A stretch of 64,000 nt of DNA from Bacteroides acidifaciens (GTDB lineage Bacteria; Bacteroidota; Bacteroidia; Bacteroidales; Bacteroidaceae). Made by a program: the position numbers and the translations under genes. Numbering within the stretch: the first letter of the stretch is position 1; every line of letters starts with the position of its first letter. This document shows positions 33,543 through 43,227 of the stretch, in pieces. Location of the stretch: assembly GCF_903181435.1 (NCBI RefSeq), contig NZ_CAEUHO010000005.1:1-64000 (forward strand), read 5' to 3'. Below the pieces are notes generated by a model that was given only the letters and a program-made list of their open reading frames with translations, was not told where the DNA came from and made no database searches.

Positions 33543-35555
33543 ATGATGACTAGGCAAAAGACAATGTGGTTCATCGTGCTGATATGTTGGTTCGGCACAA
33601 ACCTTTTATATGCCGGTGGAGTTGCACGATGGACTATCGCCTCACCGGATAGTATTTATTGGAAGATAAACGGCATTCATAATGACCATATTGAGATGAG
33701 TGGTTTGAAAGTTTCGAGTGTATTGCGTTATGGCATTAATGCAGCAGGGGAATGGGTGATTGACCGGAATATGGTTCTGCCGACTTTCCGTACTATTCCT
33801 AATGACACTCATGGTAGTTTGCAGCATCATTTCAATGGAGACTGGGCGCACCTGTGTCTTGTGAACGGACAGCCGTTGGTAGGCGAAAAGGTGGAAACCG
33901 TATCTTTAAGCGGGGTTATGACTGTGAAAAGCATATATGGAAATAGAGGTGTTTCGCTGACACGCACGCTTTTTCCTTCTACATCACAGCCGGCTTTTTG
34001 TGAGAAATATGAATTGGAGAATGTGACCGAACATCCGTTAACCCTCCAATTTCCAGCGAATACTCTTTCTTATCATACAGATGAGGCTAAAGGAGTGGAA
34101 GGCAGTTATACATTAACGGCTGTTCTTTCATCTCCGATTGGAGAAGGTACTTTTCAGTTAAAAGCCGGAGAGAAGGCTTGGTTTCAAGTGATTTATGCAG
34201 GATATAAAAAGAATGGACGGGTGTTGGCACTGGATGTTGATAAAGAGCTCGTTGCACGACGGGAATTCTTGCGGCAAGTACAGGGTAATCTGGTGCTTGA
34301 GACTCCGAGTGATGTGATCAATACAATGTTCTCGTTTGCCAAGATACGCGGTTCGGAAAGTATATTTGATACAAAAGGCGGATATATGCAAAGTCCGGGT
34401 GGGGAAGCTTATTATGCTGCTATCTGGGCGAATGATCAGGCGGAATACATCAATCCGTTTTTCCCTTATTTGGGCTATCAGGCGGGAAACCGTTCGGCAA
34501 TGGATTCGTTCGGTTTATTTATGCGCTACATGAATGACGAGTATAAGCCTTTGCCCTCATCTATAATCGCAGAGGGGATAGATTATTTTGGTGTGGCGGG
34601 CGACCGTGGAGATGTGGCGATGGTCGCTTATGGTGCGGCACGTTATGCTTTGGCGTCCGGTAACCGTCACGAGGCGGAAAAATTATGGGCATTGATTGAA
34701 TGGTGTCTGGAGTATTGCAACCGGAAACTGAATGCTGAAGGAGTAGTGGAATCTGACTCCGATGAATTGGAAAACCGTTTCCCTGCGGGGAAAGCCAACT
34801 TATGTACCTCTTCATTGTATTATGACGCCCTCATTTCTGCTGTTTATTTGGGAAAGGCACTGAAGAAAGATCGTGAATGTATAAAATCCTATCAGGACAA
34901 GGCTGCTGAGCTTTATAAAAATATTGATAGATATTTTGCCCATAATGTAGAAGGTTATGAGACATATCGTTATTACGATGGCAATACGGTGCTTCGTTCA
35001 TGGATTTGTATTCCGTTGACTATGGGAATTTACAATCGGGCAGAGGGTACTGTGTCTGCCCTGTTCTCAGATAAGTTATGGATGGAGAACGGTTTGCTTA
35101 CTCAATCGGGCACTTCTACGTATTGGGACCGCTCCACGCTCTATGCTTTTCGGGGAGCTTATTCTTGTGGCGCCAGAGAGATAGCTACCGAATATCTGGA
35201 AAAATATTCTGTAACCCGTTTGCTGGGCGACCATGTTCCTTATGCGGTAGAAGCATGGCCGGAAGGGAATCAACGCCATCTATCAACAGAAAGCGCTTTA
35301 TATTGCCGTATTATGACAGAAGGCTTGTTTGGCATACGTCCCATTGCGCTGGATGCTTTCAAACTGACGCCGCAACTTCCGGAAACTTGGAATACAATGT
35401 CTTTGAAACGCATTTGTGCATTTGGCGCAACATTTGATATTGAAGTGAAACGTAACAAGGGTAACGCATTACTGGTTCTGATAAAAAAGGGAAATAAGGT
35501 TATGGGAAAATACAAGGTTGAGAATGGGAAGTCAATCGAAGTGCGTATTAAATGA
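33543..35555 (+). CDS. Secreted six-hairpin (alpha/alpha)6 glycosidase-like protein
   Basis: 670 residues with signal peptide (cleavage after about LLYAGG). N-terminal beta-sandwich (about 30-260), then an (alpha/alpha)6 toroid (about 270-600; YYAAIWANDQAEYINPFFPY, then SESDSDELENRF-like acidic loop, EAWPEGNQRHLSTESALY) and a small beta C-terminal domain. The layout is that of inverting six-hairpin glycosidases (GH15/65/78 type); I cannot name the family. It is 43 bp after the HTCS gene and is the first PUL enzyme. Candidate acids lie in WANDQAE and DSDELE. Confidence 0.7.
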   Translation: MMTRQKTMWFIVLICWFGTNLLYAGGVARWTIASPDSIYWKINGIHNDHIEMSGLKVSSVLRYGINAAGEWVIDRNMVLPTFRTIPNDTHGSLQHHFNGDWAHLCLVNGQPLVGEKVETVSLSGVMTVKSIYGNRGVSLTRTLFPSTSQPAFCEKYELENVTEHPLTLQFPANTLSYHTDEAKGVEGSYTLTAVLSSPIGEGTFQLKAGEKAWFQVIYAGYKKNGRVLALDVDKELVARREFLRQVQGNLVLETPSDVINTMFSFAKIRGSESIFDTKGGYMQSPGGEAYYAAIWANDQAEYINPFFPYLGYQAGNRSAMDSFGLFMRYMNDEYKPLPSSIIAEGIDYFGVAGDRGDVAMVAYGAARYALASGNRHEAEKLWALIEWCLEYCNRKLNAEGVVESDSDELENRFPAGKANLCTSSLYYDALISAVYLGKALKKDRECIKSYQDKAAELYKNIDRYFAHNVEGYETYRYYDGNTVLRSWICIPLTMGIYNRAEGTVSALFSDKLWMENGLLTQSGTSTYWDRSTLYAFRGAYSCGAREIATEYLEKYSVTRLLGDHVPYAVEAWPEGNQRHLSTESALYCRIMTEGLFGIRPIALDAFKLTPQLPETWNTMSLKRICAFGATFDIEVKRNKGNALLVLIKKGNKVMGKYKVENGKSIEVRIK

Positions 35556-35575
35556 ACAAAACAAGCAATACAGAC

Positions 35576-35583
35576 TATTTTTG
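35576..35583 (+). promoter_or_regulatory. -7 box before the GH65-like gene
   Basis: TATTTTTG, matching TAnnTTTG, 36 bp before ATG 35620. It suggests separate initiation for this gene. Confidence 0.45.
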
Positions 35584-35619
35584 CAGTAAATGTCGTTAAC
35601 TAATTAAATATGCTATTAT

Positions 35620-37632
35620 ATGAAGAATCTATTTATTGTATTTTTTTGTCTGGTATCAGCTTTGACTATAAAGGCAAACGGACAAGATAATTTGTGGAAA
35701 ATACAGGCTACTGATTATTACGGAACTTATTTTGGAGCAGCAGTAGCGAATGGTGGTATCGGTATCTTGCCGTGGAAAGAACCTTTCTCTGTTCGTCATG
35801 TCATGTTGAATCATGTATTTGATGCTGCCGCTCCTCAAGACGTGAGTCGTGTGTTGCGAGGAATCAACCCGTTCAATTTGCAAATGCAGATTGACGGACA
35901 GAGAGTGAGTGGTGATAATATTTCGGGGTGGGGACAGTGCATAGATATGAAAGCCGCCACGCACGATACACATTTTACTTATGGTGGAAAAGCGGATATC
36001 TCTTATAGTATCTGTGCCTTGAGGAATATACCTTATGCGGGACTGGTGCGTGTAGAGGTGGCTGCATTGGAAGATATGTATTTATCAGTGGAAAATCCCA
36101 TTGAAGTACCTGATGAATATAAGAATCCCGGTTCAAAACAAGTGAGTGTGAATGTCGATGGAAACGAACTGAAAATAGTACGTACCTGGGCTTTATCCAA
36201 ATACCGTGAACAGAAAGTATCAGCTTCTTCCGCTTTTATTTATGATAAGAATCCAAACTTGCAACAACAATCTGACGGAACCAGTCGAATCTCTATTTCA
36301 TTAAAAAAAGGAGAAAAATTTTCTTTCGCTTTATTAGGCTCTGTCTGTACCGGACGTGATTTTATAGACCCGTATAATGAATCGGACCGTGAAGTGATTT
36401 ATGGTGCGAAAGAAGGTTTGAACCGCCTGATGAATGGACATCGGAAACTTTGGAATGAGCTGTGGGAAGGAGATATTATGATTGAGGGAGATGACGAGGC
36501 GCAGCGTGCCGTACGTTTTGCTCTTTATAATCTTTACTCTAATGCACGCAAGGGAAGCCGCCTGAGTATTTCTCCTTTCGGGCTTTCTGCCCAAGGATAT
36601 AACGGGCATATTTTCTGGGATACCGAGTTTTGGATGTATCCGCCTATGCTTTTCATGAATCAGGGCATTGCAAGGACAATGATGGATTATCGTACTGACA
36701 GACTGGAAGCCGCTTGTCAGAGAGCATTGAGCTATGGGTATGATGGAGCTATGTTTCCTTGGGAAAGTGATGATGCCGGAGAAGAGTCATGTCCGACTTG
36801 GGCATTGACCGGAACTTTTGAACATCATATCACTGCTGATATTGCTATCGCAGCCTGGAATTACTACTGTATGAGTGGTGATAAACGGTGGTTGCGAGAA
36901 GAAGGTTTCCCTTTGATGGAGAAAGTGGCGGAATTTTGGGTAAGTCGTGTAGAAAAGAATGAGGATGGTTCTTATTCGATTCGCAATGTGGTGTGTGCCG
37001 ATGAATATGCTGAAGGGGTGGATGATAATGCATTTACCAATGGTGCCGCTATGCGTGCTTTGCAAGATGCTGCTAAAGCTGCTGTGGTATGCGGTGTTAA
37101 GGCACCTGCAATCTGGAAAGAGATAGCCTCGAAGTTACGGCTCCCGAAATTCGAGAATGGAGTGACTATGGAGTATGAAGGCTATAATGGGCAGACAATA
37201 AAACAAGCGGATGCCAATTTGCTGGTATATCCATTAAATCTGATAACCCGTCCTGAAGAAATCCGTAAGGACTTGGAGTATTATGAAGATAAAATAGATA
37301 AAACTGGACCGGCAATGTCTTTCTCTGTGTTGGCTTTGCAATATACACGCCTTGGCGAAGGCGATAAAGCTTATGACTTGTTTGTGCAAAGTTTCCGTCC
37401 TAACCAGTTACCCCCGTTTGGTGTTATTTCCGAAGGTGCAGGAGGTACGAATCCTTATTTTGTAACTGGTGCGGGAGGACTTTTACAAACTGTCATTAAT
37501 GGATTTTGTGGTTTGGAAGTTACAGATAATGGCATCAAGCAGCTTTTCTCAAAATTGCCGAAACATTGGAAGAAATTAACAATAACGGGAGTGGGACCGG
37601 ATAGAAAGACTTATGTCCGGATGCAAAAATAA
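35620..37632 (+). CDS. GH65-like alpha-glucoside hydrolase/phosphorylase-family enzyme
   Basis: 670 residues, signal peptide MKNLFIVFFCLVSALTIKANG. GH65 hallmarks: GHIFWDTEFWMYPPMLF, MFPWESDDAGEE, the catalytic-acid region CADEYAEGVDDNAFTN (Glu about 461) and IKQADANLLVYPL, which corresponds to the conserved KQADV segment. Export to the periplasm and lack of a phosphate supply there favour hydrolysis of an alpha-glucosyl linkage over phosphorolysis (inference). GH65 members act on alpha-linked glucobioses such as trehalose, kojibiose, nigerose or on glucosyl-galactosyl-hydroxylysine. Confidence 0.85.
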   Translation: MKNLFIVFFCLVSALTIKANGQDNLWKIQATDYYGTYFGAAVANGGIGILPWKEPFSVRHVMLNHVFDAAAPQDVSRVLRGINPFNLQMQIDGQRVSGDNISGWGQCIDMKAATHDTHFTYGGKADISYSICALRNIPYAGLVRVEVAALEDMYLSVENPIEVPDEYKNPGSKQVSVNVDGNELKIVRTWALSKYREQKVSASSAFIYDKNPNLQQQSDGTSRISISLKKGEKFSFALLGSVCTGRDFIDPYNESDREVIYGAKEGLNRLMNGHRKLWNELWEGDIMIEGDDEAQRAVRFALYNLYSNARKGSRLSISPFGLSAQGYNGHIFWDTEFWMYPPMLFMNQGIARTMMDYRTDRLEAACQRALSYGYDGAMFPWESDDAGEESCPTWALTGTFEHHITADIAIAAWNYYCMSGDKRWLREEGFPLMEKVAEFWVSRVEKNEDGSYSIRNVVCADEYAEGVDDNAFTNGAAMRALQDAAKAAVVCGVKAPAIWKEIASKLRLPKFENGVTMEYEGYNGQTIKQADANLLVYPLNLITRPEEIRKDLEYYEDKIDKTGPAMSFSVLALQYTRLGEGDKAYDLFVQSFRPNQLPPFGVISEGAGGTNPYFVTGAGGLLQTVINGFCGLEVTDNGIKQLFSKLPKHWKKLTITGVGPDRKTYVRMQK

Positions 37633-37652
37633 CATTGTTAAATCCTAGTGTA

Positions 37653-37745
37653 ATGAGTATATATGTCTAGCGTGGTGGGCATATATATTCATTGCGATAG
37701 CCATATATATCTATTGCAGTATACATATATACACACTGTATGAAA
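37653..37745. repeat. Short imperfect AT-rich tandem repeats
   Basis: Units of about 22 bp containing catatatat followed by (t)attgc recur around 37679, 37701 and 37721, with a looser unit upstream. The 280-bp gap 37633-37913 otherwise holds a -7-like TATTTTTG at 37840-37847 for the next gene. Confidence 0.5.
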
Positions 37746-37913
37746 CATTACGCATTGATTTTTACTTTCATTTGGCTCGATTGAGACTAAACTTTCATTT
37801 ATTGACCTGTTTTTAATATCTAAAATAAGTGTAAACCCCTATTTTTGCTGCAGTAATAACTTAGTATTAACACAGAACCAGTATCCTTTACTGATTCATA
37901 TAATTAGGTTTGC

Positions 37914-39944
37914 ATGAATTTTAAATGTTTGTTTTGCGGGGCGCTTATTACACTGTATGTCGGAGTTGCTGAAGCTGTCAACTATGTTCCGGAAAATATT
38001 TCAGCGTCCATATCGTTGAAAGTGCCGGGAAATGTAGCTGAAAGATATTCACTAGACTTACAGCAATTGGGGAATGACCGTTCATCCTATTTATTGGAAG
38101 CTTCTGAAAGCATTCCGGTTACAATCACTCAGAGGGTGGCAGATGTAAATGGAAAATTACGGGTAAATGTCTGTATAACAGCACTCGAAGATGTTTATTT
38201 TAATTATAGTCAACGGCTATCAACAGGCTATCGTCATGATGATTGTCAATTTTATATGCCGGGTTTCTGGTATCGTAGGAATCTCCGTTCTCCTAAAGAT
38301 GCGCCTTCGTTCCATTCTTCAGATAGTTGGTTGGTGCGTGAAGACAGACTAAGCGCACCGCTTACAGGTGTTTATTCGGAAAAAGAAAAACACTTTGTGA
38401 CTGTGAGCCGTATCGATAAGTTTGCAGACGAAGCCTTGAGCACTCATCGGGAAGGAGAAATTATCCTTTCAGGTAAAACGTCTCTAGGATTTACCGGATT
38501 TGAGAATCAAAACGGAATAACTGCGCTCTCTTTTGGCTTTCCTTATCGTGAAGCTCCCAAGAGTTATATTCGTAAGTTGACATTGGCACCTGCGGCAGAA
38601 GCTTTTCAATTCTTGAAAAAGGGGGAAACTGTTTTATTAACGTGGGAGATTCTGGAGAATAAAGCTGATGATTATTCTGATTTTATACGCCATGCATGGG
38701 AATATAGTTATGACACTTATGGACCTAAACCTGTGGAGACTCCTTATTCCATAACGAATATGAAGCAAGTTCTTAGTGGATTCTTTGTAAGTAGTTTCGT
38801 AGAAGGACATCCGTTGGTTTATAATTCGGGAATACATCTAATGACAGAAAATTGCCAGAGTAACGGGCAGGCGGAAGTAGGTTTCATTGGTCGTGTGCTT
38901 CTTAATGCATTCAATGCTTGGGAATATGGTTGCCAATCTGATAGAGAGGATTTGAAAGCAAATGGTATGAAAGTGTTTGATAGCTACTTGAAGAACGGCT
39001 TTACTCCGGTCGGTTTCTTCAAAGAGTCGGTCGATTTTGATAAAGGGACTGAAGATCCCATACACAGTATTCGTCGCCAATCAGAGGGAGTTTATGCAAT
39101 GCTTCATTATCTTGCTTATGAGAAAGAAAACGGTCGCCGTCATCCTGAGTGGGAACAGAAGATAAAGAAAATGCTTGATATATTCTTGCAACTGCAACAG
39201 GCTGACGGTAGTTTCCCCCGCAAGTTTCGTGATGATTTTACGATAGTAGACAATAGTGGAGGGAGTACTCCTTCGGCCACATTGCCGCTGGTGATGGGAT
39301 ACAAATATTTCAAGGATAAGCGATACCTTGCCAGTGCTAAGTTAACGGCTGATTATCTGGAAAAAATATTGATTTCTAAAGCCGACTATTTCTCGTCTAC
39401 ACTTGATGCCAACTGCGAAGACAAGGAGGCATCTCTGTATGCTGCTACGGCTACCTATTATCTTTCATTGATTACAAAAGGAGACGAGCACCGGCATTAT
39501 GCAGACCTGACGAAGAAAGCTGCTTATTTTGCCTTGTCATGGTATTATGTATGGGATGTTCCTTTTGCGCAGGGACAGATGTTGGGAGATATTGGTCTGA
39601 AAACCCGCGGTTGGGGCAATGTGTCGGTGGAAAACAACCATATTGATGTATTTGTGTTTGAGTTTGCTTCTGTGTTGCGATGGCTGTCAAAGGAATATGC
39701 AGAACCCCGCTTCTCACAATTTGCAGAAGTTATTTCTACCTCTATGCGTCAACTTCTGCCTCATGAGGGACACTTATGCGGAGTGGCTAAGTCTGGTTAC
39801 TATCCGGAAGTTGTTCAGCACACAAATTGGGATTATGGGAAAAACGGGAAAGGATATTATAATGATATCTTTGCACCGGGTTGGACGGTAGCTTCTTTGT
39901 GGGAGTTGTTCACGCCGGGGCGTGCGGAGTACTTCTTGAAATGA
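37914..39944 (+). CDS. Secreted (alpha/alpha)-barrel hydrolase-like protein of unknown family
   Basis: 676 residues, signal peptide MNFKCLFCGALITLYVGVAEA. N-terminal beta-rich part (about 25-250), then a helical toroid with repeated helical hairpins (IRRQSEGVYAMLHYLAYE, QLQQADGSFPRKFRDDF, DANCEDKEASLYAATATYY, GWGNVSVENNHIDVFVFEF). This looks like an (alpha/alpha)6 or (alpha/alpha)7 glycosidase/lyase, but I recognise no specific GH or PL family. It is transcribed towards susC and presumably works in the periplasm on PUL oligosaccharides. Confidence 0.65.
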   Translation: MNFKCLFCGALITLYVGVAEAVNYVPENISASISLKVPGNVAERYSLDLQQLGNDRSSYLLEASESIPVTITQRVADVNGKLRVNVCITALEDVYFNYSQRLSTGYRHDDCQFYMPGFWYRRNLRSPKDAPSFHSSDSWLVREDRLSAPLTGVYSEKEKHFVTVSRIDKFADEALSTHREGEIILSGKTSLGFTGFENQNGITALSFGFPYREAPKSYIRKLTLAPAAEAFQFLKKGETVLLTWEILENKADDYSDFIRHAWEYSYDTYGPKPVETPYSITNMKQVLSGFFVSSFVEGHPLVYNSGIHLMTENCQSNGQAEVGFIGRVLLNAFNAWEYGCQSDREDLKANGMKVFDSYLKNGFTPVGFFKESVDFDKGTEDPIHSIRRQSEGVYAMLHYLAYEKENGRRHPEWEQKIKKMLDIFLQLQQADGSFPRKFRDDFTIVDNSGGSTPSATLPLVMGYKYFKDKRYLASAKLTADYLEKILISKADYFSSTLDANCEDKEASLYAATATYYLSLITKGDEHRHYADLTKKAAYFALSWYYVWDVPFAQGQMLGDIGLKTRGWGNVSVENNHIDVFVFEFASVLRWLSKEYAEPRFSQFAEVISTSMRQLLPHEGHLCGVAKSGYYPEVVQHTNWDYGKNGKGYYNDIFAPGWTVASLWELFTPGRAEYFLK

Positions 39945-40047
39945 CATAAATAGGTCAGAAAATATATCTATTATATTTTAATTTGATTTTGAACAATTTC
40001 TTTTAATTATTGGATTATTTGTTTTATTACATATTGTATTGGTTGCC

Positions 40048-40055
40048 TACTTTTG
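40048..40055 (+). promoter_or_regulatory. -7 box upstream of susC
   Basis: TACTTTTG fits TAnnTTTG, 54 bp before ATG 40110. Likely the HTCS-controlled start of the susCDE operon. Confidence 0.5.
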
Positions 40056-40109
40056 CTCTCACTCGGTTAGAGATAAAGTATTTATTATGAGATTTTTAAA
40101 TTTAATATT

Positions 40110-43100
40110 ATGGATTTGAAGAAAGCATTGTTTGTTTGCTTGTTGTTGTACTATGGAACAAGTGCCAACTCCGCTTTACCTGTACATTCTATGGCTGGTA
40201 AGACGAATCTGTCGGAGCAGGCGAAAGGTATTCGTATTAGTGGTACGATAACCGATAAGGACAAGAATCCTCTTCCTGGTGTGAATATACGCGTTATGGA
40301 AGAAGGGGGCACTGGAGTGATAACGGATATGGACGGACATTTCTATATGGATGTGCCGAGTAAAAGTTCCGTAATTGAGATTTCCTATATAGGATTTAAA
40401 CCCCAGCAAATAAAAGTTGGGAGCAAGATTAACTTTGATGTGATTCTTGAGGAAGATATTGAAGCGCTGGACGAAGTGGTAGTTACGGGATATGGTAGCC
40501 AGAAAAAAATGTCGGTTATCGGTTCTATCGAAACATTACAGCCGAAGAAGTTACAGGTGGGTTCTTCACGTTCTGTTACTAATAACCTGGCGGGACAAAT
40601 TGCCGGTGTGATAGCTGTTCAGCGTTCTGGTGAACCTGGGTACGATTCTTCTAATTTCTGGATTCGTGGTATTGCCTCTTTCTCTGGCGGACAGTCGCCA
40701 CTAGTACTGGTTGATGGAATTGAACGTGATCTAAATCATATCGATCCGGCGGAAATAGAATCATTCTCTGTATTGAAAGATGCTTCGGCAAGTGCTATGT
40801 ATGGTGTGCGTGGTGCGAACGGTGTGATTGTTATTAATACAAAACGTGGTAAGATAGGTGCTCCTTCTGTGAATCTTCGGGTGGAACATTCTATTGCAGA
40901 ACCTACAAAACTTCCTGAGTTTATTGGTGCGGCCGATCATATGGCATTATTGAATGAACTTACGGAAGACAGGACACGTTTGCCATTCAGCCAGGAGCAG
41001 ATTGACAGGACTCGTTATGGATATGACCGGGATTTGTATCCGGATGTAAATTGGCTGGAGCAAATAACGAAAGATTACGCCTACTCTACTCGTGCTAATT
41101 TAACAGTGTCGGGTGGATCCGATTTTCTCCGGTACTCATTGGTCGGTTCTTATTTCGGTGAGAAAGGAATTATGGAAACGGACAAGACATTGCCTTATGA
41201 CACCGGTATGAAGCTGACCCGTTATAATATGCGTGCCAATGTCGATTTGGATGTTACCAAGACGACAGTACTGCGTTTGAATGTCGGTGGTTTCTTGCAA
41301 ACGCACCGTAAGCAGGCTTTTAGTACGGACGATGCTTTCGACAGGGCATTTATAACTTCTCCTTTTGTGCACCCTGCTCGTTATTCTGACGGAACAATTC
41401 CTATCATGAACATCAATGGAGTCAATCCTTGGGCTGCCGTGACACAAAGTGGATATGATGTGGTTACAGCTTCACAGATTCAATCTTTGTTTGCTGTCGA
41501 GCAGAACCTGAAAATGATAACTCCGGGATTGAAAGCGAAAGTGTCATTCTCGTTCGACCGCTGGAATCAGAGTTCGATAACCAGAGGCAAGAATGCGACT
41601 TACTATACTATTGCTACCGGTCGTGATATAGAGGGTAACCTGATTCATTCGGTGTTGAAATACGGAGATGATTCTTTGGGACATGGCAATAAAGGTGAAT
41701 ATGGAAATTCGAGGGTCTACTTTGAAGGAACGCTGACTTATGCACGTACTTTCGGAAAACATGATGTGGATGCATTGTTCCTGTATAATCAGCAAAGTTT
41801 TGACAACGGTAGTGTACAGCCTTATAGAAAGCAAGGTATTGCGGGGCGTCTTTCTTATACATTCGATAGCCGCTATGTGACGGAGTTTAACTTTGGTTAT
41901 AACGGTTCGGAGAATTTTGCCAAAGGAAAACGTTTCGGATTTTTCCCATCTCTTGCAGTTGGTTGGCTTATATCCGAAGAACCTTTTATGGATAAGTTCA
42001 GAAATACTTTGAGTAAATTGAAATTAAGAGGATCTATAGGAAAAGTTGGTAATGATGACATTGGTGGACGACGTTTTGCCTATATGACAACATTGAAGAC
42101 AGATGCAGACACATATCACTGGGGTGATACAGGGCAGATTGAACGTAAAGGTATTTCTGAAGGAGAAGTAGGGGTGGAAAACCTTACGTGGGAGACTGCA
42201 TTAAAAATGAATCTTGGAGTAGAACTGGGCTTATGGAATGAACTGGAACTGCAAGTAGATGTATTTAAAGAAAAGCGTACTAATATTTTCATGCAACGTA
42301 AGATTATTCCGTCACAAACTGGATTCTTGACAAATCCATGGGCTAACTTTGGTGAAGTGACTAATCGTGGTGTGGAATTCTCTTTGAATTATAATAAACA
42401 AATCAATAAAGATTGGTTTATAGGTTTCCGTTCTAACTTCACTTATGCTATCAACCGTGTGGACGAGTATGATGAACCGGAATCTGTGGTAGGTACGTAT
42501 AAGGGGCTGACAGGACGTTCATTGAATACTTTGTGGGGGTTGCAGGCAGAAAGACTGTTTACAGCAGATGACTTTGATGCGGATGGTAATTTAAAATTCG
42601 GTATACCGACACAAGATGTAGGAGCTTCCAGGGTTCGTCCGGGTGATATTAAATATGTGGATATGAACGGTGATGGTTTCATTACTGATGCAGATGAAGG
42701 TTATATTGGCGGAACTGTAGACCCGCGCATTGTTTATGGATTCGGTGGCAATATAAATTACAAGAATTGGGACTTGAATTTCTTCTTTCAAGGGACAGGC
42801 GATACTTATCGTGTAATCGGTAATACTACATACTTTATTCCGGGTAGCGGACAAACGTTGCAAGGAAATGTCTATTCCAACTATAATGACCGATGGACAG
42901 AAGAGAACCCTTCTCAGGATGTATTTTGGCCTAGATTGTCGGAACAACCTAATAGACAGAATTACCGGACTTCTACTTGGTGGAAAAAGAACATGCGTTT
43001 TATGCGCCTGAAAACACTGGAGTTGGGATACACTTTGCCGAAGTCTTTCACTGAAAAGATACATTCCAAATCGATTCGTTTTTATGTGAGTGGTAATAAC

Positions 43101-43211
43101 TTGTTCTGTTTCTCCCCGTTCAAATTATGGGACCCGGAACTGGATACTGATACGGGTTTGCGCTATCCGGCTATGCGTTCCGTTATGTTTGGAGTTGACC
43201 TGAATTTCTAA
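40110..43211 (+). CDS. SusC-like TonB-dependent oligosaccharide transporter
   Basis: 1033 residues. Signal peptide, CarboxypepD_reg-like domain (RISGTITDKDKNPLPGVNI, about 43-125), TonB box region (EALDEVVVTGYG), plug (SVIGSIETLQPKKL ... FWIRGIASF ... LVLVDGIERDL ... DASASAMYGVRGANGV, about 135-260) and a 22-strand barrel ending in aromatic DLNF. It imports glycans across the outer membrane with its SusD partner 16 bp downstream. No STN domain, consistent with HTCS rather than anti-sigma control. Confidence 0.96.
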   Translation: MDLKKALFVCLLLYYGTSANSALPVHSMAGKTNLSEQAKGIRISGTITDKDKNPLPGVNIRVMEEGGTGVITDMDGHFYMDVPSKSSVIEISYIGFKPQQIKVGSKINFDVILEEDIEALDEVVVTGYGSQKKMSVIGSIETLQPKKLQVGSSRSVTNNLAGQIAGVIAVQRSGEPGYDSSNFWIRGIASFSGGQSPLVLVDGIERDLNHIDPAEIESFSVLKDASASAMYGVRGANGVIVINTKRGKIGAPSVNLRVEHSIAEPTKLPEFIGAADHMALLNELTEDRTRLPFSQEQIDRTRYGYDRDLYPDVNWLEQITKDYAYSTRANLTVSGGSDFLRYSLVGSYFGEKGIMETDKTLPYDTGMKLTRYNMRANVDLDVTKTTVLRLNVGGFLQTHRKQAFSTDDAFDRAFITSPFVHPARYSDGTIPIMNINGVNPWAAVTQSGYDVVTASQIQSLFAVEQNLKMITPGLKAKVSFSFDRWNQSSITRGKNATYYTIATGRDIEGNLIHSVLKYGDDSLGHGNKGEYGNSRVYFEGTLTYARTFGKHDVDALFLYNQQSFDNGSVQPYRKQGIAGRLSYTFDSRYVTEFNFGYNGSENFAKGKRFGFFPSLAVGWLISEEPFMDKFRNTLSKLKLRGSIGKVGNDDIGGRRFAYMTTLKTDADTYHWGDTGQIERKGISEGEVGVENLTWETALKMNLGVELGLWNELELQVDVFKEKRTNIFMQRKIIPSQTGFLTNPWANFGEVTNRGVEFSLNYNKQINKDWFIGFRSNFTYAINRVDEYDEPESVVGTYKGLTGRSLNTLWGLQAERLFTADDFDADGNLKFGIPTQDVGASRVRPGDIKYVDMNGDGFITDADEGYIGGTVDPRIVYGFGGNINYKNWDLNFFFQGTGDTYRVIGNTTYFIPGSGQTLQGNVYSNYNDRWTEENPSQDVFWPRLSEQPNRQNYRTSTWWKKNMRFMRLKTLELGYTLPKSFTEKIHSKSIRFYVSGNNLFCFSPFKLWDPELDTDTGLRYPAMRSVMFGVDLNF

Positions 43212-43227
43212 CTTTAAAAAGACAATC

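Noticed and set aside
32567-33598. 343-codon minus-strand frame opposite the HTCS receiver/HTH region
   Set aside because: The plus strand carries unmistakable histidine kinase, receiver and AraC motifs; the antisense frame has low-complexity His/Ile-rich composition.
37679-37745. Possible CRISPR array
   Set aside because: The units are about 22 bp, degenerate, AT-rich and lack constant repeats with variable spacers; no cas genes are nearby.
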